This document shows, piece by piece, positions 8,434 through 15,806 of a stretch of DNA of 64,000 nucleotides (its first letter is position 1; each line of letters starts with the position of its first letter). The notes below the pieces were generated by a model. It saw only the letters and a program-made list of their open reading frames with translations. It ran no database searches and had not been told where the DNA came from. Made by a program: the position numbers and the translations under genes. The stretch is from contig JBBSEX010000010.1 in NCBI GenBank assembly GCA_038239345.1, positions 167,866 through 231,865 of the forward strand, in the 5' to 3' direction. This stretch comes from JBBSEX01 sp038239345 (GTDB taxonomy: Bacteria > Acidobacteriota > Terriglobia > Bryobacterales > Bryobacteraceae).

Positions 8434-9648
8434 TTACACCGCCACTTCGTTAATGCTGGTAATCGCCAGCAGCATGCTAAGAATAAACGCACCCACGATG
8501 ATGCCCATCACCAGGATGATTAAAGGTTCAAACAGCGATGTGAACCGCTTGACGGCCGCGCGGGTATCGGCCTCGTAAATATCGGCCATGCGGCTGAACA
8601 TCTGGTCCAGCTTACCGGTCTCTTCCCCAACGCTCAGCAGATGGCTGGCAAGCGGTGGAAACTCTTTCGCTTTTCGCATCGGACCGGCCACGCCCTCGCC
8701 GCGCTTCACACCCTGGGCGACAATTTCCAGCGAATTCGCGATCCTTTTATTATTGAGAATCGCCGCCGCGATGCCCAGCGATTGCACCAGCGGCACACTA
8801 TTCGCCACCAGGGTAGCCATCGCCCGGGCGAAACGCGCCGTCTCAGCCTTACGCATGGCATCGCCCAGCAATGGAATCTTCAACCGTAAACTATCCCACC
8901 AGAATCGTCCCGCGGTAGTACGTATATAGACTTGCATTACCGCGAAAAAGACGATCAGCCCGCCGATTACCCATGGGCCGTAGGTCTCCACCAGATGGCT
9001 AAGATCCAGCATGATGCGCGTTGGGGTCGGCATCTTCATGTGGCCCTGTTCAAAGATGGACGCAAATCGCGGGACCACGAACGAGAGCAAAATGTAGACC
9101 GAGGCAAGGCCCACCAGGACCAGCAGGGCGGGGTAAATCATCGCCGTGACGATGTAGCTGCGCAGATCGTCGCGCGTGCGTTCAAACTCCGTCAGCCGCT
9201 CAAAAATGGTAGCGAGGGAACCGGACGCTTCACCGGCGCGCACCATATTAATGTACAGCGGACTGAAATATACGGGGTGCGTGGCCAAGCTGTCGGCCAG
9301 CGATTTGCCGCCCTTCAGCACGCGCAATACATCGATGATGATATAGCGGAAGCCCGGGCGTTCGGTGAGTTCGCCGCAAATCGCCAGCGCCCGATCGAGC
9401 GGGATGCCCGAGGTCAACAGCGTCGACAGTTCCTGCGTGAAGAAAAGAACATCGCGCCGCCGGCCTGGCGTGAACGACGGCATCTTGAATTCGAAGCCGG
9501 CTTTCTTTTCTTCGGCGCCCACGTAGACCGGAACAAGACCCTGCTTGCGAAGCTCTTGCGCCACCCATTTTTCGGTATCGGCCGTTAGCGTACCGGTCCG
9601 GATTTTTCCGTCCGATGCCACTGCCTTGAAATAAAAACTGGTGGCCAT
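8434..9648 (-). CDS. gspF: Type II secretion inner-membrane platform protein GspF
   Basis: Polytopic inner-membrane platform protein, 404 residues, with two T2SSF domains. The first begins near FTQELSTLLTSGIPLDRAL and ends before the membrane helix IYPALLVLVGLASVYILLSF. The second begins near RFARAMATLVANSVPLVQSL. The family glycine/glutamate motifs occur in both halves (MVRAGEASGSL and LLSVGEETGKLDQMF). Three membrane helices are visible, the last at the extreme C-terminus (PLIILVMGIIVGAFILSMLL). It lies between gspE and gspG with gaps of 2-3 bp. GspF couples the GspE motor to pseudopilus assembly. Confidence 0.95.
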   Translation of the reverse strand: MATSFYFKAVASDGKIRTGTLTADTEKWVAQELRKQGLVPVYVGAEEKKAGFEFKMPSFTPGRRRDVLFFTQELSTLLTSGIPLDRALAICGELTERPGFRYIIIDVLRVLKGGKSLADSLATHPVYFSPLYINMVRAGEASGSLATIFERLTEFERTRDDLRSYIVTAMIYPALLVLVGLASVYILLSFVVPRFASIFEQGHMKMPTPTRIMLDLSHLVETYGPWVIGGLIVFFAVMQVYIRTTAGRFWWDSLRLKIPLLGDAMRKAETARFARAMATLVANSVPLVQSLGIAAAILNNKRIANSLEIVAQGVKRGEGVAGPMRKAKEFPPLASHLLSVGEETGKLDQMFSRMADIYEADTRAAVKRFTSLFEPLIILVMGIIVGAFILSMLLAITSINEVAV

Positions 9649-9651
9649 TGG

Positions 9652-11289
9652 TTAGAATTCCTGCGTAACGCGCATCACTTCGTCGGCCGTGGTGGTGCCT
9701 TCTTCCACTTTCATCCAACCGTCCTCACGAAGATTTCGCATGTTGTTCCGCCGCGCTGCTTCGGTGATCTTCGTGGAATCTTCATTCTTCATGATTTTGG
9801 CGCGGATCTCTTCGTTCAGCTCCATTAACTCAAAGATGCCGTGGCGGCCGGAATAGCCTGAGCCGAAGCACGATTCGCAGCCTCTTCCGCGGTAAGAGAT
9901 GATTTGCCGGCCCGACGGCGACATGCGATAGCCATCCTCATCTTTACAGTGAGCGCAGATCCGGCGCACCAGACGTTGGGCCAGGACGGAGACGAGCGAA
10001 GACGTCAGCAGATAATTCTCGACACCCATATCGGCCAAACGAGTGATCGCACTGGGCGCGTCATTGGTGTGCAGCGTGGAGAAAACGAAGTGCCCGGTAA
10101 GGGCGGCGCGGATGGCGATGTCGGCTGTTTCCCGATCGCGAATTTCACCCACCATAATGACATCGGGATCCTGGCGCACGATGTGCCGGAGGCCCGCGGC
10201 GAACGTCAACCCGATGGTCGGATTTACGTGAATCTGATTCACCCCGTCCATCTGATATTCGACTGGATCTTCAATCGAGATGATTTTCTTATCGCTCTGA
10301 TTGATGCGCTTCAATGCCGAATAAAGAGTAGTGGATTTGCCGCTGCCGGTAGGTCCGGTGACCAGAAAGATGCCGTGCGGAAGCTGCGTGTAATACTCGA
10401 TGCGCCCCAGCATGTAATCGTCGAAACCGAGCTTTCGCAGATCGTAGAAATCGCCGGCGGAGCGATCAAGCAAGCGCATCACGACGCTTTCGCCGTAGAG
10501 AGTAGGCAGGGTGGAGACGCGAAGATCCACTTCCCGGCCGACGCTTTTCACCTTGATACGTCCGTCCTGCGGAAGACGGCGCTCGGCGATATTCAGCTTG
10601 GCCATCAGCTTGACGCGGGAAATAATAGCGGCCTTTAACTCTCGCGGCGGCGATTCCTGGCTGTACAACACGCCATCGATGCGGTATCGGATGCGGAATT
10701 CTTTTTCAAACGGCTCAATGTGAATATCCGACGCGCGCTTCTCCACTGCCTGGGCGATCATGGCGTTCACCAGGCGGATTACCGGAGCCTCGCTCGCCAT
10801 GTCGCGCAGATGTTCCAGGTCTTCCGAAGCCTGCGCGTCACCCGCTTCAAAGTCCGTGTCGGATTTGGCCGACTGGCCGTGGTAACGATCAATCGCGTCG
10901 AGAACCTCCTGTTCGGCCACCAGGACGGTTTGAACTTTAAGACCAGTGCAGGCGCGGACCGCGGCGATGCTTTCAAAATCCAGCGGATCGGCCATCGCCA
11001 GCATCAGCGTGTTCTCGGTTAAGGCCACCGGGAGGCATCGAAACTGGCGCAGGAATCGCGGGGACAGTGTTTCGATTTCGGGCGAGGTAGGGGGTGGACT
11101 ATCGATGGTAATCAGCGGAATGGATAGCTGATCGGATAGAGCGGCAAGGACGTCCCGCATGGCGACAAAACCCAGGTCGACAAAGATCTTCCCGATCTTT
11201 TCGCCACGCTCTTTTTGCAACTCCAGCGCGCGGTCAAGGTCTTCCGCCGAGATGAGCTTGCGCTCAATAAGCATTTCGCCTAAGCGCAT
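9652..11289 (-). CDS. gspE: Type II secretion ATPase GspE
   Basis: Hexameric cytoplasmic motor ATPase, 545 residues. The N1/GspE-N domain (MRLGEMLIERKLISAEDLDR) is followed by the N2 region (APVIRLVNAMIAQAVEKRAS), Walker A at about residues 311-319 (TGPTGSGKST), an Asp box (IISIEDPVEYQMDGVNQIHV), Walker B (DPDVIMVGEIRDRETA) and a His box (FSTLHTNDAPSA). Four cysteines at about 445, 448, 471 and 474 form the CxxC-x22-CxxC zinc site of GspE/PilB ATPases. Length and motif order are complete, so the gene looks functional. It is 6 bp downstream of the unknown 200-residue protein and thus in the sigma factor operon. Confidence 0.95.
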   Translation of the reverse strand: MRLGEMLIERKLISAEDLDRALELQKERGEKIGKIFVDLGFVAMRDVLAALSDQLSIPLITIDSPPPTSPEIETLSPRFLRQFRCLPVALTENTLMLAMADPLDFESIAAVRACTGLKVQTVLVAEQEVLDAIDRYHGQSAKSDTDFEAGDAQASEDLEHLRDMASEAPVIRLVNAMIAQAVEKRASDIHIEPFEKEFRIRYRIDGVLYSQESPPRELKAAIISRVKLMAKLNIAERRLPQDGRIKVKSVGREVDLRVSTLPTLYGESVVMRLLDRSAGDFYDLRKLGFDDYMLGRIEYYTQLPHGIFLVTGPTGSGKSTTLYSALKRINQSDKKIISIEDPVEYQMDGVNQIHVNPTIGLTFAAGLRHIVRQDPDVIMVGEIRDRETADIAIRAALTGHFVFSTLHTNDAPSAITRLADMGVENYLLTSSLVSVLAQRLVRRICAHCKDEDGYRMSPSGRQIISYRGRGCESCFGSGYSGRHGIFELMELNEEIRAKIMKNEDSTKITEAARRNNMRNLREDGWMKVEEGTTTADEVMRVTQEF

Positions 11290-11295
11290 GTGTGT

Positions 11296-11898
11296 TTAGA
11301 AATCCTGCGTGCGAATGGGTGCTTCGGTGCCATTCTGCTTGGCTTCCAAAAGCTTCTTTTTCGATGCCTGCATCAGGATCTGGGCGGGAATCCCGGCCCG
11401 GTTCTCCCACGGATAACAGGACAGGTTCACGCCGATGACGATCTGTTCTTCCGGCCCTACACCATCGAGTGAAGACGCAAAATTTGTCATCGACTCGCGC
11501 ATCGCCTGGCGCAAGGCGGGAAGACGCTGCAACTTGGTTTGCCGGTGCCGGATCTTTTCATCCTCCGTCACCTGTTGATGGAAAGGGGTTGGCGCCGGGC
11601 CGGTGGCTAAGTTCACTTCGGCCGTAAACACCGCGCCGTAATTATCCAGATAAACGCCGCGAGTGGAACCCAGGACCAGAAACGGATCTTCTGGCCAAAG
11701 GCGCGCGAGTTTAGCGTCGAAGCTATGCTCCATGGCTGTCAGGCTGGCGCGGGATACGTGTAAGGTGCTACCAAAAGCGGCGATTACCATCGCCAGGATC
11801 ATTGCCCCAGATCGCGTGGCGAGCATCAATCGAGATCGCGTGGCGAGCATTGCCACAGATCGCTTGGCGATCATTGCCACAGATCGCGTAGCGATCAT
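11296..11898 (-). CDS. Unknown membrane-anchored protein with an N-terminal 8-residue tandem repeat
   Basis: A 200-residue product between the anti-sigma factor and gspE. The first 32 residues are four copies of an octapeptide of the form M-[IL]-A-[TK]-R-S-x-x, encoded by a 24-bp tandem repeat. A hydrophobic segment follows (MILAMVIAAFGSTLHV) and then a soluble domain of about 150 residues with no family I recognise (motifs VLGSTRGVYLDNYGAVF, IVIGVNLSCYPWENRAG). Every repeat contains an in-frame ATG, so the true start could be 11898 (4-bp overlap with the anti-sigma stop) or any of the internal ATGs down to 11802, which would give a conventional membrane anchor. Context suggests a periplasmic partner of the sigma/anti-sigma pair or of the secretion system. 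Confidence 0.72.
   Translation of the reverse strand: MIATRSVAMIAKRSVAMLATRSRLMLATRSGAMILAMVIAAFGSTLHVSRASLTAMEHSFDAKLARLWPEDPFLVLGSTRGVYLDNYGAVFTAEVNLATGPAPTPFHQQVTEDEKIRHRQTKLQRLPALRQAMRESMTNFASSLDGVGPEEQIVIGVNLSCYPWENRAGIPAQILMQASKKKLLEAKQNGTEAPIRTQDF
11801..11896 (-). repeat. Four 24-bp tandem repeats, each with a GATCGC-N3-GCGATC-type hairpin
   Basis: Units occupy 11801-11824, 11825-11848, 11849-11872 and 11873-11896. The two units nearest the gene start read GATCGC-TTG-GCGATC and GATCGC-GTA-GCGATC, perfect 6-bp stems with 3-nt loops. The two distal units have a single mismatch in the second arm (GCGAGC). The unit length keeps the reading frame. Copies 3 and 4 share the spacer ATTGCCACA, so they are the most recent duplicates. 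Confidence 0.9.
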
Positions 11899-12470
11899 TG
11901 ACCCGCTCCGAATTGATTACTGGCGTACATCTTGACTACTTGCTTCTGGAGGATTTCCATGTTGGCGGCGTTTGCCGCCATCAGCGATTGCCGATCCAAC
12001 TCGTAGCGCTTTTCAGCGGCTTCCAGAAGTTCGGCGGTCTTCTTACTCTGCCGCGCTTCCACCGCGGTGGTAGCCTGCGCCACTTTCTGGGCAAGTTGCG
12101 ATTCCAGCCGTTGTTCGATACCCGCTGTATCCACGGTCTGCTGTGGCGTCACCGTAATCGCCGGACGGGAATAGCCGTGAACCAGGATCGCCGCGGCGAG
12201 CATAGCCGACGAAACGAACCCCAGCCGCGGTCCGGATTGCCAGAATCTGGCCCACGGGCTGGGCTCAAAAACTTTATCGGACACAAAGGCGATCCGCTGC
12301 GGAATTTCTTCGTCGCGCAAGGTACACAGCGCATCTCTGGTCATTTGGGCGCGGGACAACTCCTGCCGGCATGCATCGCAAGCGCGGGCATGCATTTCCA
12401 CCGACTGACGCTCGTGGGCGCTCAGCTCATCGAATAAATACGCGTTAATGTCCACTGTCGGGCAGTTCAC
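11895..12470 (-). CDS. Zinc-finger anti-sigma factor with one membrane helix
   Basis: A 191-residue anti-sigma factor. The N-terminal domain carries the zf-HC2/ZAS signature His-x3-Cys-x2-Cys (HARACDAC, about residues 28-35) plus an upstream Cys at position 3, as expected for binding an ECF sigma factor. A single membrane segment follows near residues 84-102 (LGFVSSAMLAAAILVHGY). The C-terminal part is a long, charged, probably coiled-coil helix (QRLESQLAQKVAQATTAVEA and beyond) on the outer face. It overlaps the sigma factor gene by 4 bp, the usual arrangement of a cognate pair, and its stop overlaps the next gene by 4 bp. The signal it senses is not evident. Confidence 0.85.
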   Translation of the reverse strand: MNCPTVDINAYLFDELSAHERQSVEMHARACDACRQELSRAQMTRDALCTLRDEEIPQRIAFVSDKVFEPSPWARFWQSGPRLGFVSSAMLAAAILVHGYSRPAITVTPQQTVDTAGIEQRLESQLAQKVAQATTAVEARQSKKTAELLEAAEKRYELDRQSLMAANAANMEILQKQVVKMYASNQFGAGQ

Positions 12471-13012
12471 TTAATACCTCCAGCCACCGGAGCCAATACG
12501 TTTTTCAAAAGGTCGAGCGCCGTATAAAGGCGCGATTTCACGGTTGAGACGGGGCACGATAAAATCTCCGCCATCTCTTCAAATTTGAATCCCTGATACA
12601 CCTTCAACACGACCGCTTCCCGCTGATCGTCGGACAGCCGCTTTAACGCGCTCTCCACAGCGAGCGAAACTTCAATCGGGAACAGCCGGGCACCCGGCTC
12701 ACTGGATCGCGGCTCGACAGTCAGTTCGCCTTCAGGGCGATTCTTCCTAAGCAGCGAATAAGCCTCGTTGTGGGCGATTCGATAAAGCCAAGGCGCGAAT
12801 CGCGATTCATCTTCCAGCTTTTTCAGATTCTGATAAGCCTTCAGAAAGACGTCTTGACTCAGGTCCATCGCGTCTTCCCGGTTATTCACCAAACGCAACA
12901 GATAATTGAAGATGCGCTTATCCCAACGAGACACAAGGAGGTTGTAGGCATCGACGTTCCCGCGCCGTGCCTTGGCAATCAGGTCGCGGTCCTCGACCTC
13001 CCGGAAGATCAA
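12467..13012 (-). CDS. ECF-family RNA polymerase sigma factor (SigE/RpoE-like)
   Basis: A 181-residue sigma factor with only regions 2 and 4. Region 2 contains YNLLVSRWDKRIFNYLLRLV and the promoter-melting/-10 motif EDAMDLSQDVFLKAYQNLKK. A short linker follows, and region 4 has the helix-turn-helix RLSDDQREAVVLKVYQGFKF and EMAEILSCPVSTVKSRLYTA. The gene heads an apparently continuous operon with its anti-sigma factor and the T2SS genes. The intergenic distance to the upstream Uma2 gene is only 48 bp in the same direction. I found no obvious autoregulatory promoter in that gap. Regulation of the secretion genes by this pair is inferred from co-transcription. Confidence 0.92.
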   Translation of the reverse strand: MIFREVEDRDLIAKARRGNVDAYNLLVSRWDKRIFNYLLRLVNNREDAMDLSQDVFLKAYQNLKKLEDESRFAPWLYRIAHNEAYSLLRKNRPEGELTVEPRSSEPGARLFPIEVSLAVESALKRLSDDQREAVVLKVYQGFKFEEMAEILSCPVSTVKSRLYTALDLLKNVLAPVAGGIK

Positions 13013-13060
13013 TTTTCGGCTCCGTTGATAAAGACGCGGGTCGCGCGTAAAAAGACGGAC

Positions 13061-13633
13061 TTACTGGAAATCGACCTTGTCATAGATCGCCGCCAGCGGT
13101 AAAGTGCAATCGATCGCCGGCAGATGCAGAGTGTCGGAAAGGTTCGCCGTTTCCGAAAGCAGCCAACGGTTTTCGGGCTGGCGAATATAATGTTCGGCGT
13201 GCGGATGGTCCTGGGCGATGACAAGATATTCGCGCAATGACGGGATGCCCCGGTAGTGCTCGAATTTTTGGCCACGGTCGTAATCCTTCGTCGAATCGGA
13301 GAGGACCTCGATCACAATAGCCGGATTCACAACCGTATCTTTTTGGTCGTCCGCAACTTCCGGTTCCCCGCAAATCACCACCACATCGGGATACGTGTAG
13401 AGCCCTGTCGCAGTAACACGAAGGCGGAGATCCGAAGTGAAGACTTCCCACTTTTTATTCTTTAACTGTTGGAAAAGCTCACCTGCCAGATTTCGAACGA
13501 TGCGTCCATGTCGCAGACTCGCGCCAGCCATGGCAAACACTTCGCCCCTGTAATATTCGCTCTTATATTCCGCCAATCGCTCCCGTTCCAGATACTCCTC
13601 GGGGGTGATCCACGGCTTGGCTTGCGTCGACAC
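13061..13633 (-). CDS. Uma2-family restriction-endonuclease-fold protein, copy 1
   Basis: A 190-residue Uma2/DUF820 protein starting with GTG at 13633. Family motifs are visible: an N-terminal MSTQAKPWITPEEYLERERL, the PD-(D/E)xK-type core TYPDVVVICGEPEVADDQKD, then NPAIVIEVLSDSTKDYDRGQ with the conserved Glu, and EYLVIAQDHPHAEHYIRQ. Uma2 proteins are predicted nucleases of uncertain biological role, abundant in cyanobacteria and some soil phyla. It is the downstream half of a tandem duplication. Residues about 43-68 differ sharply from the neighbouring copy while the rest is nearly identical. No toxin, helicase or methylase partner is adjacent. Confidence 0.85.
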   Translation of the reverse strand: MSTQAKPWITPEEYLERERLAEYKSEYYRGEVFAMAGASLRHGRIVRNLAGELFQQLKNKKWEVFTSDLRLRVTATGLYTYPDVVVICGEPEVADDQKDTVVNPAIVIEVLSDSTKDYDRGQKFEHYRGIPSLREYLVIAQDHPHAEHYIRQPENRWLLSETANLSDTLHLPAIDCTLPLAAIYDKVDFQ

Positions 13634-13682
13634 CCCTTTATTTTACGCCGCTGCAGCTAAACGATGCTCGCTAGCGCTGTTC

Positions 13683-14258
13683 TCAATGGTGGAAATCGAC
13701 CTTGTCATAGATCGCCGCCAGCGGTAAGGTGCAATCGATCGCGGGCAGATGGATAGTGTCGGCGAGATTCGCTGTTTCCGACAGTAGCCAACGGTTTTCC
13801 GGCTGACGAATATAATGTTCGGCGTGTGGATGATCCTGGGCGATGACAAGATATTCGCGCAATGATGGGATGCCCCGGTAGTGCTCGAATTTTTGGCCAC
13901 GGTCGTAATCCTTCGTCGAATCGGAAAGGACTTCGATCACAATAGCCGGATTCAGAACCGTATCTTTTTGATCGTCCGCAACTTCCGGTTCCCCCCAAAT
14001 CACCACCACATCGGGATAGGTGTAGAGCCCTGTCGCAGTAACACGAAGACGTAGGTCATTCGCATAAATCGAGCACGGACGACTCTTCAGCTGCTGGCCC
14101 AAAGTCATCACAAGATTAGACACGATTAAGCCATGTCGCAGACTCGCGCCGGCCATGGCAAACACTTCGCCCCGGTAATATTCGCTCTTATATTCCGCCA
14201 GCCGCTCCCGCTCCAAATACTCCTCGGGAGTGACCCACGGCTTGGCTTGCGTCGACAC
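13683..14258 (-). CDS. Uma2-family restriction-endonuclease-fold protein, copy 2
   Basis: A 191-residue paralogue of the adjacent downstream gene, also with a GTG start (14258). Catalytic-core motifs are the same (TYPDVVVIWGEPEVADDQKD, NPAIVIEVLSDSTKDYDRGQ). The divergent patch reads HGLIVSNLVMTLGQQLKSRP here versus HGRIVRNLAGELFQQLKNKK in copy 1. The C-terminus is one residue longer (VDFHH versus VDFQ). A TAAAAT hexamer (14270-14265) lies 6 nt before the start and is retained upstream of copy 1. Both reading frames are intact, so both may be functional. Confidence 0.85.
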   Translation of the reverse strand: MSTQAKPWVTPEEYLERERLAEYKSEYYRGEVFAMAGASLRHGLIVSNLVMTLGQQLKSRPCSIYANDLRLRVTATGLYTYPDVVVIWGEPEVADDQKDTVLNPAIVIEVLSDSTKDYDRGQKFEHYRGIPSLREYLVIAQDHPHAEHYIRQPENRWLLSETANLADTIHLPAIDCTLPLAAIYDKVDFHH

Positions 14259-14264
14259 CCCTTT

Positions 14265-14270
14265 ATTTTA
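14265..14270 (-). promoter_or_regulatory. -10-like hexamer upstream of Uma2 copy 2
   Basis: TAAAAT on the minus strand, ending 6 nt before the GTG start at 14258. No Shine-Dalgarno at normal spacing and no clear -35 box. The same hexamer is preserved upstream of copy 1 at 13640-13645. Confidence 0.4.
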
Positions 14271-14302
14271 CGCCGCTCCAGCTAAACGATGCTCGCTAGC
14301 GC

Positions 14303-14308
14303 TATTCT
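14303..14308 (+). promoter_or_regulatory. -10-like hexamer upstream of the DUF2007-like gene
   Basis: TATTCT ends 7 nt before the ATG at 14316, which supports that start and a leaderless transcript. In the duplicated copy of this region (13678-13683) the hexamer reads TGTTCT and no gene follows. Confidence 0.4.
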
Positions 14309-14315
14309 CAATGCT

Positions 14316-14801
14316 ATGGACAGTGGAATCGATCAAGTTACGGTGTTCCGGTCGCTCGATGCAACGTCGGAAGCGGATGCGATAGAGATTCGCGAAATGT
14401 TAGCCGATGAAGGCATCCCGGCCGTGCTGCTCAGCGACAAGGACCCCGGTGTCCCCCAAGGTGCCTTCGAAGTACGGGTTCCCGCGGCGGACCTGCCCCG
14501 TGCCGAGGAATTACTGGCGGAGAACCCGATTGAAGATGAGCTGACGGAGGTCGACGAGTCACATGAACTCGACCTGGAGACGGTTTTTGCCGGCGAAGAA
14601 ATGGAAGCCGAGGCCGTAAGGAGTCTCCTCGATGCCAACGGAATCGGGGCGGTCCTTAATGGGGATTCGATACTGCCCAATCTCGGATTCCAGGTTCGCG
14701 TCGCCAAGGATAAAGCGCAGGAAGCCAGTGGAATAATCACCATGGCGCGCCAAGCTGGCATGGCCGAACAGAAAGCAGCTGAAGCCGCGGGCGAACTCTA
14801 A
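14316..14801 (+). CDS. DUF2007-like putative signal-transducing protein with two repeats
   Basis: A 161-residue acidic cytoplasmic protein. It has two copies of a small alpha/beta motif: VTVFRSLDATSEADAIEIRE with GIPAVLLSDKDPGVPQGAFE, and LETVFAGEEMEAEAVRSLLD with GIGAVLNGDSILPNLGFQVR. Each is followed by VRVPAADLPRAEELL or VRVAKDKAQEASGII. This is the pattern of DUF2007/GlnB-like putative signal-transducing proteins, whose role is not established. The ATG at 14316 is preferred over the in-frame ATG at 14289 because the latter lies inside duplicated intergenic sequence and the family normally starts just before VTVFRS. The stop overlaps the convergent thioesterase gene by 4 bp. Confidence 0.75.
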   Translation: MDSGIDQVTVFRSLDATSEADAIEIREMLADEGIPAVLLSDKDPGVPQGAFEVRVPAADLPRAEELLAENPIEDELTEVDESHELDLETVFAGEEMEAEAVRSLLDANGIGAVLNGDSILPNLGFQVRVAKDKAQEASGIITMARQAGMAEQKAAEAAGEL

Positions 14802-15241
14802 CGGCCTCCTACTAATCGCCCGTTTGCCTGATCACCGCGCAGTGTCATACACGTGCTGGATGACTTGGCCACCAGACGGTCCTGCTCATCGAACACCTCG
14901 CATTCGACAAGCGAAACCGTCTTACCCGCCTTAATCACTTTGCCCATCGCCCGCAGTGTCCCGGTCCAGAACGGACGCAAGAAATTGATATTCAACGCCA
15001 GCGTCGTAGTGGTTTCGCCTTCTTCCAGCACCGTCGCATGAGCGATTCCCATGGCCGAATCGGCGATGGCGCAAAGCACTCCGCCATGTAGCGTGCCCAT
15101 CGGATTGGCGTGCGCCGCGCTGGCAGTGTAGACGATCAACGCCTCCCCCGGAGAGACAGATTTCACTTGGAAATCGAGGGCCTTACCGAGCGGTATCGGC
15201 TGCAATCCGTTGGCGAGCGCTTCCTGCATCTTGGCGAGCAT
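14798..15241 (-). CDS. PaaI-family hotdog-fold thioesterase
   Basis: A 147-residue hotdog-fold acyl-CoA thioesterase. The family core is clear: NPMGTLHGGVLCAIADSAMG (with the HGG motif and the catalytic Asp in the following helix), AHATVLEEGETTTTLALNIN and NFLRPFWTGTLRAMGKVIKA. The substrate is probably an acyl- or aryl-CoA, in line with the acyl-CoA synthetase further right, but specificity cannot be read. Start codons at 15241 and 15229 are both possible. It is convergent with the DUF2007-like gene (4-bp overlap of stops) and divergent from the Mo-hydroxylase operon. Confidence 0.88.
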   Translation of the reverse strand: MLAKMQEALANGLQPIPLGKALDFQVKSVSPGEALIVYTASAAHANPMGTLHGGVLCAIADSAMGIAHATVLEEGETTTTLALNINFLRPFWTGTLRAMGKVIKAGKTVSLVECEVFDEQDRLVAKSSSTCMTLRGDQANGRLVGGR

Positions 15242-15326
15242 AGGAAGTAGATGGATAAGGGCGGCTCCGGGTCGCGAAGATTTACTTAAGATATCGCTAA
15301 CTCAATTCGCCACTCGCCGATCCCAG

Positions 15327-15332
15327 TACAAT
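15327..15332 (+). promoter_or_regulatory. -10-like hexamer before the Mo-hydroxylase operon
   Basis: TACAAT ending 6 nt before the ATG at 15339. No Shine-Dalgarno precedes that ATG, which suggests a leaderless transcript; no good -35 is visible. Confidence 0.4.
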
Positions 15333-15338
15333 CAATCC

Positions 15339-15806
15339 ATGGATTTTGTTGTGAATGGTATCCGCCATCAGATTCAAAGTGCTCCCGATAGACCCCTGCT
15401 GGCCGTCCTACGGGATGAGCTTGATCTTACTGGCACCAAGTATGGTTGCGGCGAAGGACAGTGCGGCGCCTGCACAGTACTGCTGGATGGCGCGGCGGTG
15501 CGATCCTGCCTCACTCCCGCTAAAGCCGCCGTGGGCAAGCAGATTACCACAATCGAAGCTCTTGCTCAAAACGGCAAGCTGCATCCCGTGCAGGAAGCGT
15601 TTATCCAGGCGGACGCGATGCAATGCGGTTATTGCACCGCGGGCATGATCATGAGTTCCGTTGGGCTGCTGAAGAAGAAACCAGATCCCAGCGACGCGGA
15701 AATTAAATCAGGTTTGCAGGGCAACATCTGCCGCTGTGGGAGTTACGGCCGAATCATTCACGCTGTGCATTTGGCGGCGAAAATGTCGAGCGGGAGGGGG
15801 GCATGA
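15339..15806 (+). CDS. [2Fe-2S] subunit of a Mo-containing hydroxylase (IorA-like)
   Basis: Electron-transfer subunit of a xanthine-oxidase-family enzyme, 155 residues from the ATG at 15339. The first plant-type cluster is bound by the CxxxxCxxC motif in KYGCGEGQCGACTVLLDG. The second cluster is bound by QCGYCTAGMIMS plus NICRCGSYGRI. Two clusters in a protein of about 155 residues with no FAD domain is the isoquinoline 1-oxidoreductase/aldehyde oxidoreductase small-subunit type. A longer reading frame back to 15210 exists, but its N-terminal 43 residues have no family resemblance. The stop overlaps the start of the catalytic subunit by 4 bp, so the two are co-translated. Confidence 0.93.
   Translation: MDFVVNGIRHQIQSAPDRPLLAVLRDELDLTGTKYGCGEGQCGACTVLLDGAAVRSCLTPAKAAVGKQITTIEALAQNGKLHPVQEAFIQADAMQCGYCTAGMIMSSVGLLKKKPDPSDAEIKSGLQGNICRCGSYGRIIHAVHLAAKMSSGRGA

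Larger units (their letters stand above)
13065..14313. repeat. Head-to-tail duplication, unit about 625 bp, containing the Uma2 genes
   Basis: Sequence 13065-13688 is repeated at 13690-14313 with an offset of exactly 625 bp. Homology includes the whole Uma2 gene and about 55 bp upstream of it (from CCCCTTTATTTTACGCCGCT to TCTCAATG), and the two copies abut with no spacer. Identity is very high except for a roughly 75-bp patch (13432-13506 versus 14057-14131). Confidence 0.92.

Noticed and set aside
15210..15338. 43-residue N-terminal extension of the 2Fe-2S subunit
   Set aside because: No similarity to the family and antisense to the thioesterase start region; the ATG at 15339 begins the conserved domain.
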